Shown piece after piece: positions 34,020-41,924 of a DNA stretch of 64,000 bases. The translations under genes and the position numbers were made by a program. Position 1 is the first letter of the stretch. Every line of letters begins with the position of its first letter. The stretch comes from CAWDZK01 sp963807005 (GTDB lineage: Bacteria > Actinomycetota > Actinomycetes > JACCUZ01): contig CAWDZK010000006.1 in NCBI GenBank assembly GCA_963807005.1, positions 558,001-622,000 of the forward strand. The letters are read 5' to 3'. The notes under the pieces were generated by a model, which saw only the letters and a program-made list of their open reading frames with translations, did not search any database and was not told the DNA's origin.

Positions 34020-35252
34020 TCACATGGTGACGGAGGTGCTTGCCTGCCGGGGCTGCGGCACCTCGGCGTCGCCCGGCTCGACCGGCTCCCGCAGCAGGCC
34101 GAGCGCCACCAGCGGGAACAGCAGCACGGACAGCAGACCGGCGGTGACCATCGCCGCGCCGGTGACCGGTGAGATGCGTTCCAGCTCGATGCCGATCTGC
34201 ACGGCAGCCACGATGAACGGCAGCGACGTCGCCTGAAGCAGCGCCACCGCCGCTGTCGGGCGGCCGCCGAGGGCGCGCAGCTGCAGCAGCGCCGGGAGCC
34301 CGCGCATCACCAGCAGGGCGAGCAGGAAGACCGGCACCCGGAGCAGGGCCGAAGGCTGGTCGAACAGCCCCTGCAGGTCCAGCCGGGCGCCGCTGCTCAC
34401 GAAGAACACCGGGATCAGGAAGCCGAACCCGATCGCCTCCAGCTTGGTGCGGAACGCCGGGTGGCTGGACGAGTCGCGATCGACGACCCCGATCACCACT
34501 CCCGCCAGGAACGCACCCAGGATGCTCTCCAGACCGACCCGCTCGGCCAGCGCGGTGAAGGCGACCAGCAGGACGACGGCGAACCGGACCCGGATCTCGG
34601 CAGTGGTGTCCTGCAGCCGGACCAGGACGTCGCCGAGTCGCATGGCCCGGCCCGCGCGCGACACGACGACACCGGTCACGACGACCAGCAGGACGAACAG
34701 GGCCAGCAGCGTGACGCGGCTCCCGGCGCCACCGTCGGAGGCCGAGAAGAGCAGCGACAGCAGGACGATCGCGGCGAAGTCGGCGACGGTCGCGGCCAGG
34801 ATCGCGGTCTGCGCGACCCGGCCGTCGGCCTGGCCGGAGTCCTTGAGCACCGGCACGACCAGCCCGAGCGAGGTCGCGGACAGCGCGATGACGACCAGGA
34901 CCGGGCTGCGCACCCACCCGGCTGCGTCCAGCGCCAGGCCCACGGGAACGCCCAGGGCCAGTGTGACGACGTAGCCCAGCACGGCGCCGCGCAGCAGTGC
35001 CCCCTTGAGCCGGCGTACGTCGATCTCCAGCCCGGAGAGGAAGAGCAGGAAGGCCAGGCCGATCAGGCTGAGGATCTGCACCGGGAGGTCCACCTCGACC
35101 CAGCCGAGGACGGCCGGCCCGAGGATGATGCCGGCGACCAGCTCCAGCACCACCGAGGGGAGCCGCACGCGCGGCGCGAAGCCGAGGGCCAGCGGGGCGA
35201 GGGCGCCGACGAGGGCTACGAGGAACAGGTTGTCGAACGACACGTCAGGCAC
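34020..35252 (-). CDS. Cation:proton antiporter, CPA2 (KefB/NapA-like)
   Basis: 410 residues with 12-13 predicted membrane helices and CPA2 signatures: LELVAGIILGPAVLGWVEVD, LFLSGLEIDVRRLK, LAATVADFAAIVLLSL, ILGAFLAGVVIGVVDRD and FGFLIPVFFVSSGARLDL. No TrkA-N/RCK domain follows, so it is the short membrane-only form. It exchanges Na+ or K+ for H+; the ion is not readable. GTG at 35252 has GAGGAG suitably upstream and lies 11 bases after the flavoprotein stop, so the two are co-transcribed. Confidence 0.9.
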   Translation of the reverse strand: MPDVSFDNLFLVALVGALAPLALGFAPRVRLPSVVLELVAGIILGPAVLGWVEVDLPVQILSLIGLAFLLFLSGLEIDVRRLKGALLRGAVLGYVVTLALGVPVGLALDAAGWVRSPVLVVIALSATSLGLVVPVLKDSGQADGRVAQTAILAATVADFAAIVLLSLLFSASDGGAGSRVTLLALFVLLVVVTGVVVSRAGRAMRLGDVLVRLQDTTAEIRVRFAVVLLVAFTALAERVGLESILGAFLAGVVIGVVDRDSSSHPAFRTKLEAIGFGFLIPVFFVSSGARLDLQGLFDQPSALLRVPVFLLALLVMRGLPALLQLRALGGRPTAAVALLQATSLPFIVAAVQIGIELERISPVTGAAMVTAGLLSVLLFPLVALGLLREPVEPGDAEVPQPRQASTSVTM

Positions 35253-35263
35253 GTCAGGTCTCC

Positions 35264-36652
35264 TCAGAGTCCGTAGGTCTCCAGGAGGCGCAGCCACACC
35301 TCGCTGATCGTGGGGAAGGCGGGGACCGCATGCCAGAGCCGGTCGAGCGGCAGCTCGCCGGCGATGGCGACGGTCGCCGAGTGGAGCAGCTCCTGCACGC
35401 CAGGGCCGGTGAAGGTGGCGCCGACCACGACGCCTCGCGCCTGGTCGACGACCAGCTTGCTGGTGCCCCGGACGCCGTTGCCGGAGGTGTATGCGCCCGC
35501 GACGTCGCCCGTCCCGTACGTGACGGCCCGCACGGCCAGCCCGCGTGCCGTCGCCTCCGCCTGGGTCAGCCCGACTGCGCACACCTGCGGGTCGGTGAAC
35601 GTCACCCGGGGCACGACGTCGCGGCTGGCGAGGTCCCGGACGTCCTTGCCCAGGATGACGTCGCCGGCGATCCGGGCCTGGTACTTGCCCATGTGGGTGA
35701 GGGGCGCAAGTCCGTTGACGTCGCCCACCGCGTACAGCCAGTCGCCCTCGACGCCGACGGCGTGCAGCCGGTCGTCGACAGCGACCGGCGCGCCGGGTTC
35801 CAGTCCCACCGTCTCCAGACCGAGATGGTCGGTGGCGGCGCGACGCCCGGCAGCGACCAGCAGCTCGTCGCCGACGACCGCGGTGCCGTCGGCGAGCTCG
35901 ACCGTCACCGGGCCGTCGGGCTGGACCCGGTGCACCGCCACCAGCCGTGCCGCGACCATGACGGCGACGCCCTCGTCCTCGAGCGCTGCCTTCACCTCGT
36001 CGCCGGCGAACGGCTCCTCGCGCGGCAGCAGCCGGGGACCGACCTCCAGGACCGTGACCTCCTCCGAGCCGAGGCGCCGGAACGCCTGGGCCAGCTCCAC
36101 CCCGACGGCTCCGCCGCCCAGGACCACCAGTCGCCGAGGCGCCGACTTGGCAGCGGTGGCGTCGCGGTTGTCCCACGGACGTGCGTCGGCCAGGCCGGGG
36201 AGCGCTGGCAGACGTGACCGGGTCCCCGTCGCGAGCACCACCGCTCGTCGCGCGCGCACCTCGCTGGTCGTGCCCGCCGTCGTGACCGCCACCGTGCGGG
36301 CGCCGGACAGCCGGCCGTCGCCGCGCAGCAGGGCGATGTCGTTCTCCGCCAGCCACGGCAGCGCCCCGGCGTCGGACCAGCCGCTGGTCATGTAGTCGCG
36401 TTGGGCGAGCGCTGCAGCCACGTCGACGGGACGGGTGACGGCCTCGGCTGCGCCCGGCACCCGCCGGGCCGCGGCCAGGACGTCGCCCGGCCGGATCAGC
36501 GTCTTGCTCGGGATGCATCCCCAGTAGCTGCACTCCCCGCCGACCAGCTCACGCTCGACCAGGGCCACCGACAGCCCGCCCGCGGCGCAACGGCCGGCGG
36601 CGTTCTCGCCAGCGGGGCCGCCACCGATCACCACGACGTCGTACTCGTCCAT
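35264..36652 (-). CDS. Pyridine-nucleotide disulfide oxidoreductase-like flavoprotein
   Basis: 462 residues: FAD-binding VVVIGGGPAGENAAGRCA at the N-terminus, redox disulfide ECSYWGCIPSKTL, NAD-binding VVLGGGAVGVELAQAF and a C-terminal dimerisation domain. It resembles dihydrolipoyl dehydrogenase and mercuric reductase, but the C-terminal HPTLSE catalytic motif reads FPTISE here: the catalytic His is Phe. The substrate is therefore probably not a dihydrolipoyl group; quinone or low-molecular-weight thiols are possible. Co-transcription with a CPA2 antiporter suggests redox control of ion flux, by analogy to Kef systems (inference). Confidence 0.88.
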   Translation of the reverse strand: MDEYDVVVIGGGPAGENAAGRCAAGGLSVALVERELVGGECSYWGCIPSKTLIRPGDVLAAARRVPGAAEAVTRPVDVAAALAQRDYMTSGWSDAGALPWLAENDIALLRGDGRLSGARTVAVTTAGTTSEVRARRAVVLATGTRSRLPALPGLADARPWDNRDATAAKSAPRRLVVLGGGAVGVELAQAFRRLGSEEVTVLEVGPRLLPREEPFAGDEVKAALEDEGVAVMVAARLVAVHRVQPDGPVTVELADGTAVVGDELLVAAGRRAATDHLGLETVGLEPGAPVAVDDRLHAVGVEGDWLYAVGDVNGLAPLTHMGKYQARIAGDVILGKDVRDLASRDVVPRVTFTDPQVCAVGLTQAEATARGLAVRAVTYGTGDVAGAYTSGNGVRGTSKLVVDQARGVVVGATFTGPGVQELLHSATVAIAGELPLDRLWHAVPAFPTISEVWLRLLETYGL

Positions 36653-36682
36653 CTGCGCTCCGTCCCGGCGGCCGCAGATCCG

Positions 36683-37540
36683 TTACGCGCGGACGGCGGC
36701 GAGGGTCGCGACCCCTGCGGCCACCACTGCGACGCCGGACACCTGGAGCCGAGTCAGCCGTTCGCGGAACAGCAGATAGGCCGCGACCGCTGCGATCCCG
36801 GCGAACTGGGAGGCCAGCACCGCCGCCACGGCCAGACCGTGCCGGGCGCCCTGGGCGAACGCGGCAAAGCCGAGGACCTCGCACAGCCCCCCGACGGCCA
36901 CCAGTGGCGCCGCTCGCCGGGTCAGCTGGAGCCGGCCGCTGGCGGCCAACGGCAGTGCGATGGCCGTGACACCGATCAGCCTGGCCGGCAGGAGGACCCA
37001 GGCGACGGGCAGGTCAGCGCTGGCCCGGCTGGTCGCGTAGAGGCTGGCCCCGAACGAGACCGCGGCGACGCACGCCAGCAGCACGGGCGGGGTGCCGAGC
37101 CCGGACGTGCGACCGGCGGTGGCCGGGGCGTCGGACGTGGGCCCGGACGCGGCGAGGGCCACCCCGACGACGATGACCGGGAGCAGCCAGGCCGCGGCGA
37201 CCTCCAGCCGTTCGCCGCTGGCCACCGACGCCACCGCGGCGATCGCTCCCTCGGTCGACAGCACCGGCGCGACGACCCCCACCTTGCCGCGTCGGAGGGC
37301 CGAGTAGGCCAGCAGGAGCCCGACGACGTTGCCGCCGCCGGCAAGGAGCAGCCAGCCGAGCTGCTCGGAGCGGAGGGACGGGACGTCGACCATGACGAGT
37401 GCGGGCAGCAGTGCCACCAACCCGGTCACCATCACCCACGCCAGGACCGAGGTGGGCGGCACGAGGCGCGACGACCGGGAGGAGCACAGCGTGGCCGTGG
37501 CGAAGAGCGCCGCGGCCGCGAGTCCACCCAGGAGTGCCAA
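36683..37540 (-). CDS. EamA/DMT-superfamily transporter
   Basis: 285 residues, about ten membrane helices in two EamA repeats. Each repeat starts with a glycine-rich helix (LLGGLAAAALFATATL; PPVLLACVAAVSFGASLY) and ends with FRERLTRLQVSGVAVVAAG. These carriers export metabolites or amino acids; substrate unknown. Its TAA stop lies 30 bases before the start of the flavoprotein gene, and it begins 9 bases after the stop of the hypothetical gene upstream, so it may belong to one minus-strand run from 38562. Confidence 0.88.
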   Translation of the reverse strand: MALLGGLAAAALFATATLCSSRSSRLVPPTSVLAWVMVTGLVALLPALVMVDVPSLRSEQLGWLLLAGGGNVVGLLLAYSALRRGKVGVVAPVLSTEGAIAAVASVASGERLEVAAAWLLPVIVVGVALAASGPTSDAPATAGRTSGLGTPPVLLACVAAVSFGASLYATSRASADLPVAWVLLPARLIGVTAIALPLAASGRLQLTRRAAPLVAVGGLCEVLGFAAFAQGARHGLAVAAVLASQFAGIAAVAAYLLFRERLTRLQVSGVAVVAAGVATLAAVRA

Positions 37541-37549
37541 GGGTGACCG

Positions 37550-38059
37550 TCAGAATCCCGCCGCGGGCCACGGCTGCCCGCTGTACCGCTGGATCACCGG
37601 GCCCGGCACCGGCGCGGCCCGCCCGAACAGGCCCCGCGCCACGTGCAGGACCGCCGGTCGGCCGAGTCGGGCGAACGGGTCGTCACGCAGCGACCAGTGG
37701 CGCTCCCGGCGCACGGTGAGCGCACCGGCGAAGTGCGACGAGTCGCGCACGAACGTGCTGACGGCGTCGGGCGGCAGGTCCGACAGCACGGCCCGCAGCG
37801 CCCCGGACACCGCGGGGTCGTCGAACAGCGGCGACCGGTCCCGGGGAAGCAGCAGCAGCGACACCCAGGCCTCCTCGCCGTCGGCGTCGACCAGCTTCTC
37901 GTCCATCCGGACGGCGCCGGCCACCGGCTTGCGGCCGGCCGGCCACGCCGCGAGCAACCCGGCCGGGTCGCCGGTCACGGTGGTCGCCGGCGCGGCGGCC
38001 AGGGCGTCGCGGCCGACGTCGTCCGGCCCGTCGACGCGGGCGAACCAGCACCAGCTCAT
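37550..38059 (-). CDS. Hypothetical protein coupled to a peroxiredoxin-like gene
   Basis: 169 residues, soluble, no recognised domain. It begins MSWCWFARVDGPDDV, has an acidic middle (DEKLVDADGEEAWVS) followed by LLLLPRDRSPLFDD, and ends QRYSGQPWPAAGF. Its ATG overlaps the stop of the upstream peroxiredoxin-like gene by four bases. The tight coupling suggests a shared role, perhaps in stress defence, but nothing in the sequence defines it. Confidence 0.6.
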   Translation of the reverse strand: MSWCWFARVDGPDDVGRDALAAAPATTVTGDPAGLLAAWPAGRKPVAGAVRMDEKLVDADGEEAWVSLLLLPRDRSPLFDDPAVSGALRAVLSDLPPDAVSTFVRDSSHFAGALTVRRERHWSLRDDPFARLGRPAVLHVARGLFGRAAPVPGPVIQRYSGQPWPAAGF

Positions 38060-38562
38060 GCCGGCACCTCCCAGTCCGGACGCAGGTCGGCTGTGACCCC
38101 CCGCAGGTCGCGACGGAGGTCCTCCGCGGTGGGCCGGCCCCAGAACCAGTACCCGTTGTACACCGTGTGGATGGTGAGGTCAGGGTGCAGCGTGAAGGCG
38201 GTGGGTACGTACGGCCGGTAGACCGTGTCCGTCGTCTCGCGCAGACCGAGGTCCTCGATGTACCGCCGCTCGTGGTCGGACAGGAAGGTCCAGCGGGCGC
38301 CCAGCCCCGCCCGGAAGGCTGACTGCTCGGTGGGGGTGTCGATGCTCACCGACACCAGCCGCGTGTACGCGACCTCGACCTCCTCCTGGAAGCGCACCAG
38401 CCCGCGGAAGAAGGCCTGCTCCTTCGGGCACCACCAGCCCCGGAAGAAGGTGAGGACGAGGGGATCGCCCTCAGCCAGCTCGGTCAGCGTCCGGACCACC
38501 CCGGAGTGGTCGGGTAGCTCGAGGTCGGGGAACGTCTTGCCGGGGACGAGGTCAGGGTGCAT
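38056..38562 (-). CDS. Peroxiredoxin-like protein (AhpC/TSA)
   Basis: 168 residues: GKTFPDLELPDHSGV, then FFRGWWCPKEQAFFRGL with candidate peroxidatic C45, and the C-terminal YNGYWFWGRPTAEDL. It is a paralog of the protein at 31341, with the same Cys position and the same GYWFWGRP motif; the second Cys of CPxC is absent. It is divergent from the GH15 gene, and the 107-base gap carries a perfect palindrome (38591-38604). Confidence 0.87.
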   Translation of the reverse strand: MHPDLVPGKTFPDLELPDHSGVVRTLTELAEGDPLVLTFFRGWWCPKEQAFFRGLVRFQEEVEVAYTRLVSVSIDTPTEQSAFRAGLGARWTFLSDHERRYIEDLGLRETTDTVYRPYVPTAFTLHPDLTIHTVYNGYWFWGRPTAEDLRRDLRGVTADLRPDWEVPA

Positions 38563-38590
38563 GCCCGAGCCGTCTTGCCGCCGAGCGCCG

Positions 38591-38604
38591 CGTTACGCGT
38601 AACG
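38591..38604. promoter_or_regulatory. Perfect 14-base palindrome in a divergent promoter gap
   Basis: CGTTACGCGTAACG lies between the peroxiredoxin-like gene (minus, start 38562) and the GH15 gene (plus, start 38670). Perfect dyad symmetry and this position suggest an operator for a dimeric repressor acting on both genes. A related half, GCGTTACGC, occurs in the GH63 divergent gap at 23345-23353. No regulator is encoded next to it. Confidence 0.5.
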
Positions 38605-38669
38605 GCAGGTGCGGCTCGCGGACTGACCGACGTACCGTCGAAGCATCCGGACCGAGTGGGGAGCCCGAC

Positions 38670-40499
38670 ATGTCGAGAACACCCATCGCTGACCACGCCC
38701 TGCTCTCCGACCGACACTCCAGCGCGCTGGTGGACACCGCCGGCTCGGTCGAGTGGCTCTCGTTCCCACGGTTCGACAGCCCGTCGGTGTTCGGCCGGCT
38801 GCTCGGCGAGGCTGCCGGGCACTGGCAGGTGCGCCCGACCGGCACGTGGGCCAGCAGCCGCCGCTACCTCGATCGCAGCCTCGTGCTGGAGACGACGTTC
38901 ACGGCCGGCGCCGGCACCCTCGTGGTCACCGACCTGCTGGCGATGGGCGAGGACAACGGCGGGCACCGGCTCGGCACGCACGTCCCGCACCTGCTCGTCC
39001 GCCGCCTCGAGTGCACTGCCGGGAGCGTCGAGGTCCAGGTCGACTACGCGCCACGGCCCGAGTACGGGCTGGTCGTGCCGCTGCTCGCTGACGTCGAGGG
39101 CGGGGTGACGGCGCGTGGCGGTGCGGAATGGCTGGTGCTCACCTCCCCGATCGCCCTTGACCTGGCCGACGGCAGCGGACGCGGACGGCGGACCCTGACG
39201 GCCGGCGAGACCGTTCACCTGGCGCTGCACCGGTCGACGCTGGAGGAGACCCCGGCCCGGGTCTGGACGCAGGACGAGCTCGCCGCGGTGGTGGACCGCA
39301 CGGTGGGCGCATGGGTGTCGTGGTCCGAGATGCACCAGACGTACGACGGCCCGTGGGCCGACCTGGTGCACCTGAGCGGGCGGGTGCTGCAGGCGCTGTC
39401 GTTCCAGCCGAGTGGAGCCATCGTCGCCGCAGCGACCACGTCGCTCCCCGAGGGCGTCGGCGGGGAGCGCAACTGGGACTACCGCTACTCCTGGGTGCGT
39501 GACGCCAGCTTCACGATGGAGGCGCTCTGGGTGGCGGCGTGCCCCGACGAGGCGGACGACTTCTTCGCGTTCATGACCACCGCCGCCGCCTCGTCGATCG
39601 GCCCGGGCCGTTCACTGCAGATCATGTTCGGCATCGGCGGGGAGCACGACCTGAGCGAGCGCGAGCTGCCCCATCTCGAGGGCTGGTGCGACAGCCGCCC
39701 GGTCCGGGTGGGCAACGGTGCCTGGGACCAGGCGCAGATCGATGTGTACGGCGAGCTCCTCGGTGCCGCGCATCGGCTGGCCGACCAGCTCGGCGGGATC
39801 GACGGGCAGACCAAGGCGTTCCTGGCTGCGTGCGCCGACACCGCCGCCGAGCGGTGGCGGGAGAAGGACCAGGGCATCTGGGAGGTCCGGGGCGCCCCGC
39901 AGCACTTCCTCTACTCGAAGGTGATGTGCTGGGTGGCGCTGGACCGCGCCATCGCCCTGGCGCCCGTCCTCGACGCGCAGGACCGGGTGCCGGCCTGGGA
40001 GTCGGCCCGGGACGAGATCTTCCGCACCGTCGTCGAGGACGGCTGGAGTGACGACGCCAAGGCCTTCACCCAGTACGTCGGTTCCGACCAGCTGGACGCG
40101 TCGAACCTCATGATGGCCATCGTCGGGTTCCTGCCGGCCGACGACCCGCGCATCCTGGCGACGATCGACGCCACCGAGCAGCGGCTCACCGACGACCGGG
40201 GACTGGTCTACCGCTATCGCACCGAGGGGGGCGTGGACGGTCTGGCGGGGGAGGAGGGCACCTTCCTGCTCTGCACCTTCTGGCTCGCCCAGGCGCTGGC
40301 GCTCACCGGACAGGTGGATCGGGCGACCCGGGTCTTCGAGCGCGCCGTCGCGTTCGCCAACGACGTCGGCCTGCTCGCCGAGGAGGTGGACCCTGCCACC
40401 GGAGCGCTTCTGGGCAACTTCCCCCAGGCGTTCAGCCACATCGGGCTGGTCAACGCTGCGTGGGCCATCAGTGAGGCGGGCCGCCGGGCGTCCGCGTAA
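38670..40499 (+). CDS. GH15 glucoamylase/trehalase-like glycosidase
   Basis: 609 residues: an N-terminal beta-sandwich (about 1-240) with IADHALLSDRHSSALVDTAG, then an (alpha/alpha)6 barrel. Barrel signatures are NWDYRYSWVRDASFTMEAL, KDQGIWEVRGAP (general acid Glu) and LLAEEVDPATGALLGNFPQ (general base Glu), as in actinobacterial GH15 enzymes that act on trehalose or alpha-1,4-glucans. No signal peptide, so it is probably cytoplasmic, consistent with trehalose/glycogen turnover. A GH63-like enzyme at 20684 may act in the same metabolism. Confidence 0.92.
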   Translation: MSRTPIADHALLSDRHSSALVDTAGSVEWLSFPRFDSPSVFGRLLGEAAGHWQVRPTGTWASSRRYLDRSLVLETTFTAGAGTLVVTDLLAMGEDNGGHRLGTHVPHLLVRRLECTAGSVEVQVDYAPRPEYGLVVPLLADVEGGVTARGGAEWLVLTSPIALDLADGSGRGRRTLTAGETVHLALHRSTLEETPARVWTQDELAAVVDRTVGAWVSWSEMHQTYDGPWADLVHLSGRVLQALSFQPSGAIVAAATTSLPEGVGGERNWDYRYSWVRDASFTMEALWVAACPDEADDFFAFMTTAAASSIGPGRSLQIMFGIGGEHDLSERELPHLEGWCDSRPVRVGNGAWDQAQIDVYGELLGAAHRLADQLGGIDGQTKAFLAACADTAAERWREKDQGIWEVRGAPQHFLYSKVMCWVALDRAIALAPVLDAQDRVPAWESARDEIFRTVVEDGWSDDAKAFTQYVGSDQLDASNLMMAIVGFLPADDPRILATIDATEQRLTDDRGLVYRYRTEGGVDGLAGEEGTFLLCTFWLAQALALTGQVDRATRVFERAVAFANDVGLLAEEVDPATGALLGNFPQAFSHIGLVNAAWAISEAGRRASA

Positions 40500-40579
40500 C
40501 GCTGCCGGCGCTGCGAGGACGGTTGCCTGCACGCCTGGCGGGACTACGCTCCGGCCTGGAGCAGAGCGGAGGCGGTTCG

Positions 40580-41299
40580 ATGCAGTCGCGCGCACCCGAG
40601 ACCCCGCTGGTCGTGACGCCGGAGAGCTCGGAGCTGCCGGCACCCCGGGCGCCGACGCGGGACGACGCCGATCTCGTGAGCCGGCTGCGTGGGGGCGACG
40701 AGCGCGCTTTCGCCGACGTGGTCGGCTCCTGGTCCCCGATGATGCTGCGGGTGGCCCGGGGGCACCTGTCCACCGACGCCTCGTGCGAGGAGGTGGTGCA
40801 GGAGACGTGGATGGCCGTGGTCCGCGGGCTGCCGGCCTTCGAGGGCCGCTCGTCGCTGCGCACCTGGGTCTTCCGCATCCTCACGAACCTGGCGAAGACC
40901 CGTGGGGTCCGCGAGGCGCGCTCGGTGCCGATGTCATCCCTGGCGGCCGACCGCGACGACACGCCGACGGTCGACCCGGATCGCTTCTGCGGCCCCGGCT
41001 ACGACTACCCGGGGCACTGGACCCCGATCGGGAAGCCGACCCCGTGGCAGCCTGGTCCTGAGCAGGCGGTGGTCGCCGGCGAGACGCGCCAGCTGCTCTC
41101 GGCGGCGCTGACGGTGCTGCCGGACCGCCAGCGCACGGTGGTGACCCTGCGCGACGTGCACGGGCTGGACTCCGACGAGGTCTGTCGCTTGCTCGACGTC
41201 AGCGCGGCCAACCAGAGGGTGCTGCTGCACCGCGGCCGGGCAAAGCTGCGCACGGTCCTGGAGGAGTACTACCGCTCACGCGAGGAGGCGACGTCGTGA
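40580..41299 (+). CDS. ECF-family RNA polymerase sigma factor
   Basis: 239 residues. Sigma-2: RLRGGDERAFADVVGSWSPM, CEEVVQETWMAVVRGLPAF and RSSLRTWVFRILTNLAKT. Sigma-4: VLPDRQRTVVTLRDVHGLDS and VSAANQRVLLHRGRAKLR. Between them is an unusually long linker with PTVDPDRF and YPGHWTPIG, shared with the sigma factor at 19419. GGAGG (40568-40572) precedes ATG 40580. The stop overlaps the GTG start of a zf-HC2 anti-sigma gene, so this is an ECF/anti-sigma pair; the signal and promoter set are unknown. Confidence 0.93.
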   Translation: MQSRAPETPLVVTPESSELPAPRAPTRDDADLVSRLRGGDERAFADVVGSWSPMMLRVARGHLSTDASCEEVVQETWMAVVRGLPAFEGRSSLRTWVFRILTNLAKTRGVREARSVPMSSLAADRDDTPTVDPDRFCGPGYDYPGHWTPIGKPTPWQPGPEQAVVAGETRQLLSAALTVLPDRQRTVVTLRDVHGLDSDEVCRLLDVSAANQRVLLHRGRAKLRTVLEEYYRSREEATS

Positions 41300-41571
41300 C
41301 CGACGCCACGAATCCGGGTCTGGCAATCACCTGCCAGCAGCTGGTGGAGCTCATCACCGCCTATCTCGAGGACGATCTGGACGAGGCCACCCGCACCGAG
41401 CTCGAGGCGCACCTCAGCCTGTGCCCGGGCTGCGAGACCTACCTCGACCAGATGAGGACCACCATCAGCGAGCTGGGCCATGTCCCGGTCGAGTCGCTCA
41501 GCGAGCAGGCCCAGTCGGATCTGCTGTCCGCCTTCCGCACGTTCACTGCGGGCACACCCGGCGCCGGTTGA
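41296..41571 (+). CDS. zf-HC2 anti-sigma factor
   Basis: 91 residues, soluble, with the anti-sigma zinc motif HLSLCPGC (His-x3-Cys-x2-Cys) after TCQQLVELITAYLEDDLDEA. It overlaps the sigma gene by four bases (GTGA), so it is probably its direct inhibitor, releasing the sigma when the zinc/thiol site is oxidised or otherwise changed. There is no membrane helix, so sensing would be cytoplasmic. Confidence 0.9.
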   Translation: MTDATNPGLAITCQQLVELITAYLEDDLDEATRTELEAHLSLCPGCETYLDQMRTTISELGHVPVESLSEQAQSDLLSAFRTFTAGTPGAG

Positions 41572-41588
41572 GGCCGGGAGGAGACCCG

Positions 41589-41924
41589 GTGCTGGGCTGC
41601 CCGGAGCTCGTGGAGCTCGTCACCGAGTACGTCGAGGGGGCGCTGACGCCCGAACGGCACCATGAGGTGCACGAGCACCTGCTCGAGTGCGCGGACTGCC
41701 TGCGCTACCTCGGCCAGGTGGCGTTGACCTCGCAGCTCCTAGCGACGCTGCCGGCGCCGGAGCTGACGAGCGAGCTCGAGGCGCAGCTGGCCCGGGACTT
41801 CCGCACCGCGTCCGAGCGGCCCGGGCCGCCGAGGGTCTCGGCTCAGTTCTCCCGCAGGGACCGGAACAGGGCCAGCGCCTTCTGCCGGTCCCACTTGACG
41901 GATGACCCGGCCGGCGTCTGGTAG
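41589..41924 (+). CDS. Second zf-HC2 anti-sigma-like protein
   Basis: 111 residues beginning with a second copy of the same fold: CPELVELVTEYVEGALTPE and HEHLLECADC. GGGAGGAGA (41575-41583) precedes GTG 41589. The C-terminal ~27 residues (SAQFSRRDRNRASAFC and beyond) are encoded antisense to the end of the LCP gene and look unlike a conserved domain. Two tandem zf-HC2 proteins behind one ECF factor is uncommon; the second may be a redundant or competing inhibitor. Confidence 0.8.
   Translation: MLGCPELVELVTEYVEGALTPERHHEVHEHLLECADCLRYLGQVALTSQLLATLPAPELTSELEAQLARDFRTASERPGPPRVSAQFSRRDRNRASAFCRSHLTDDPAGVW

Noticed and set aside
36680..40503. GTTACGC/GCGTAAC heptamers at 36681 and 40495 as members of an operator family with 38591
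   Set aside because: In these two places the bases are the TAA stop codons of the EamA and GH15 genes with neighbouring Arg/Ala codons; symmetry is absent, so coincidence is more likely.
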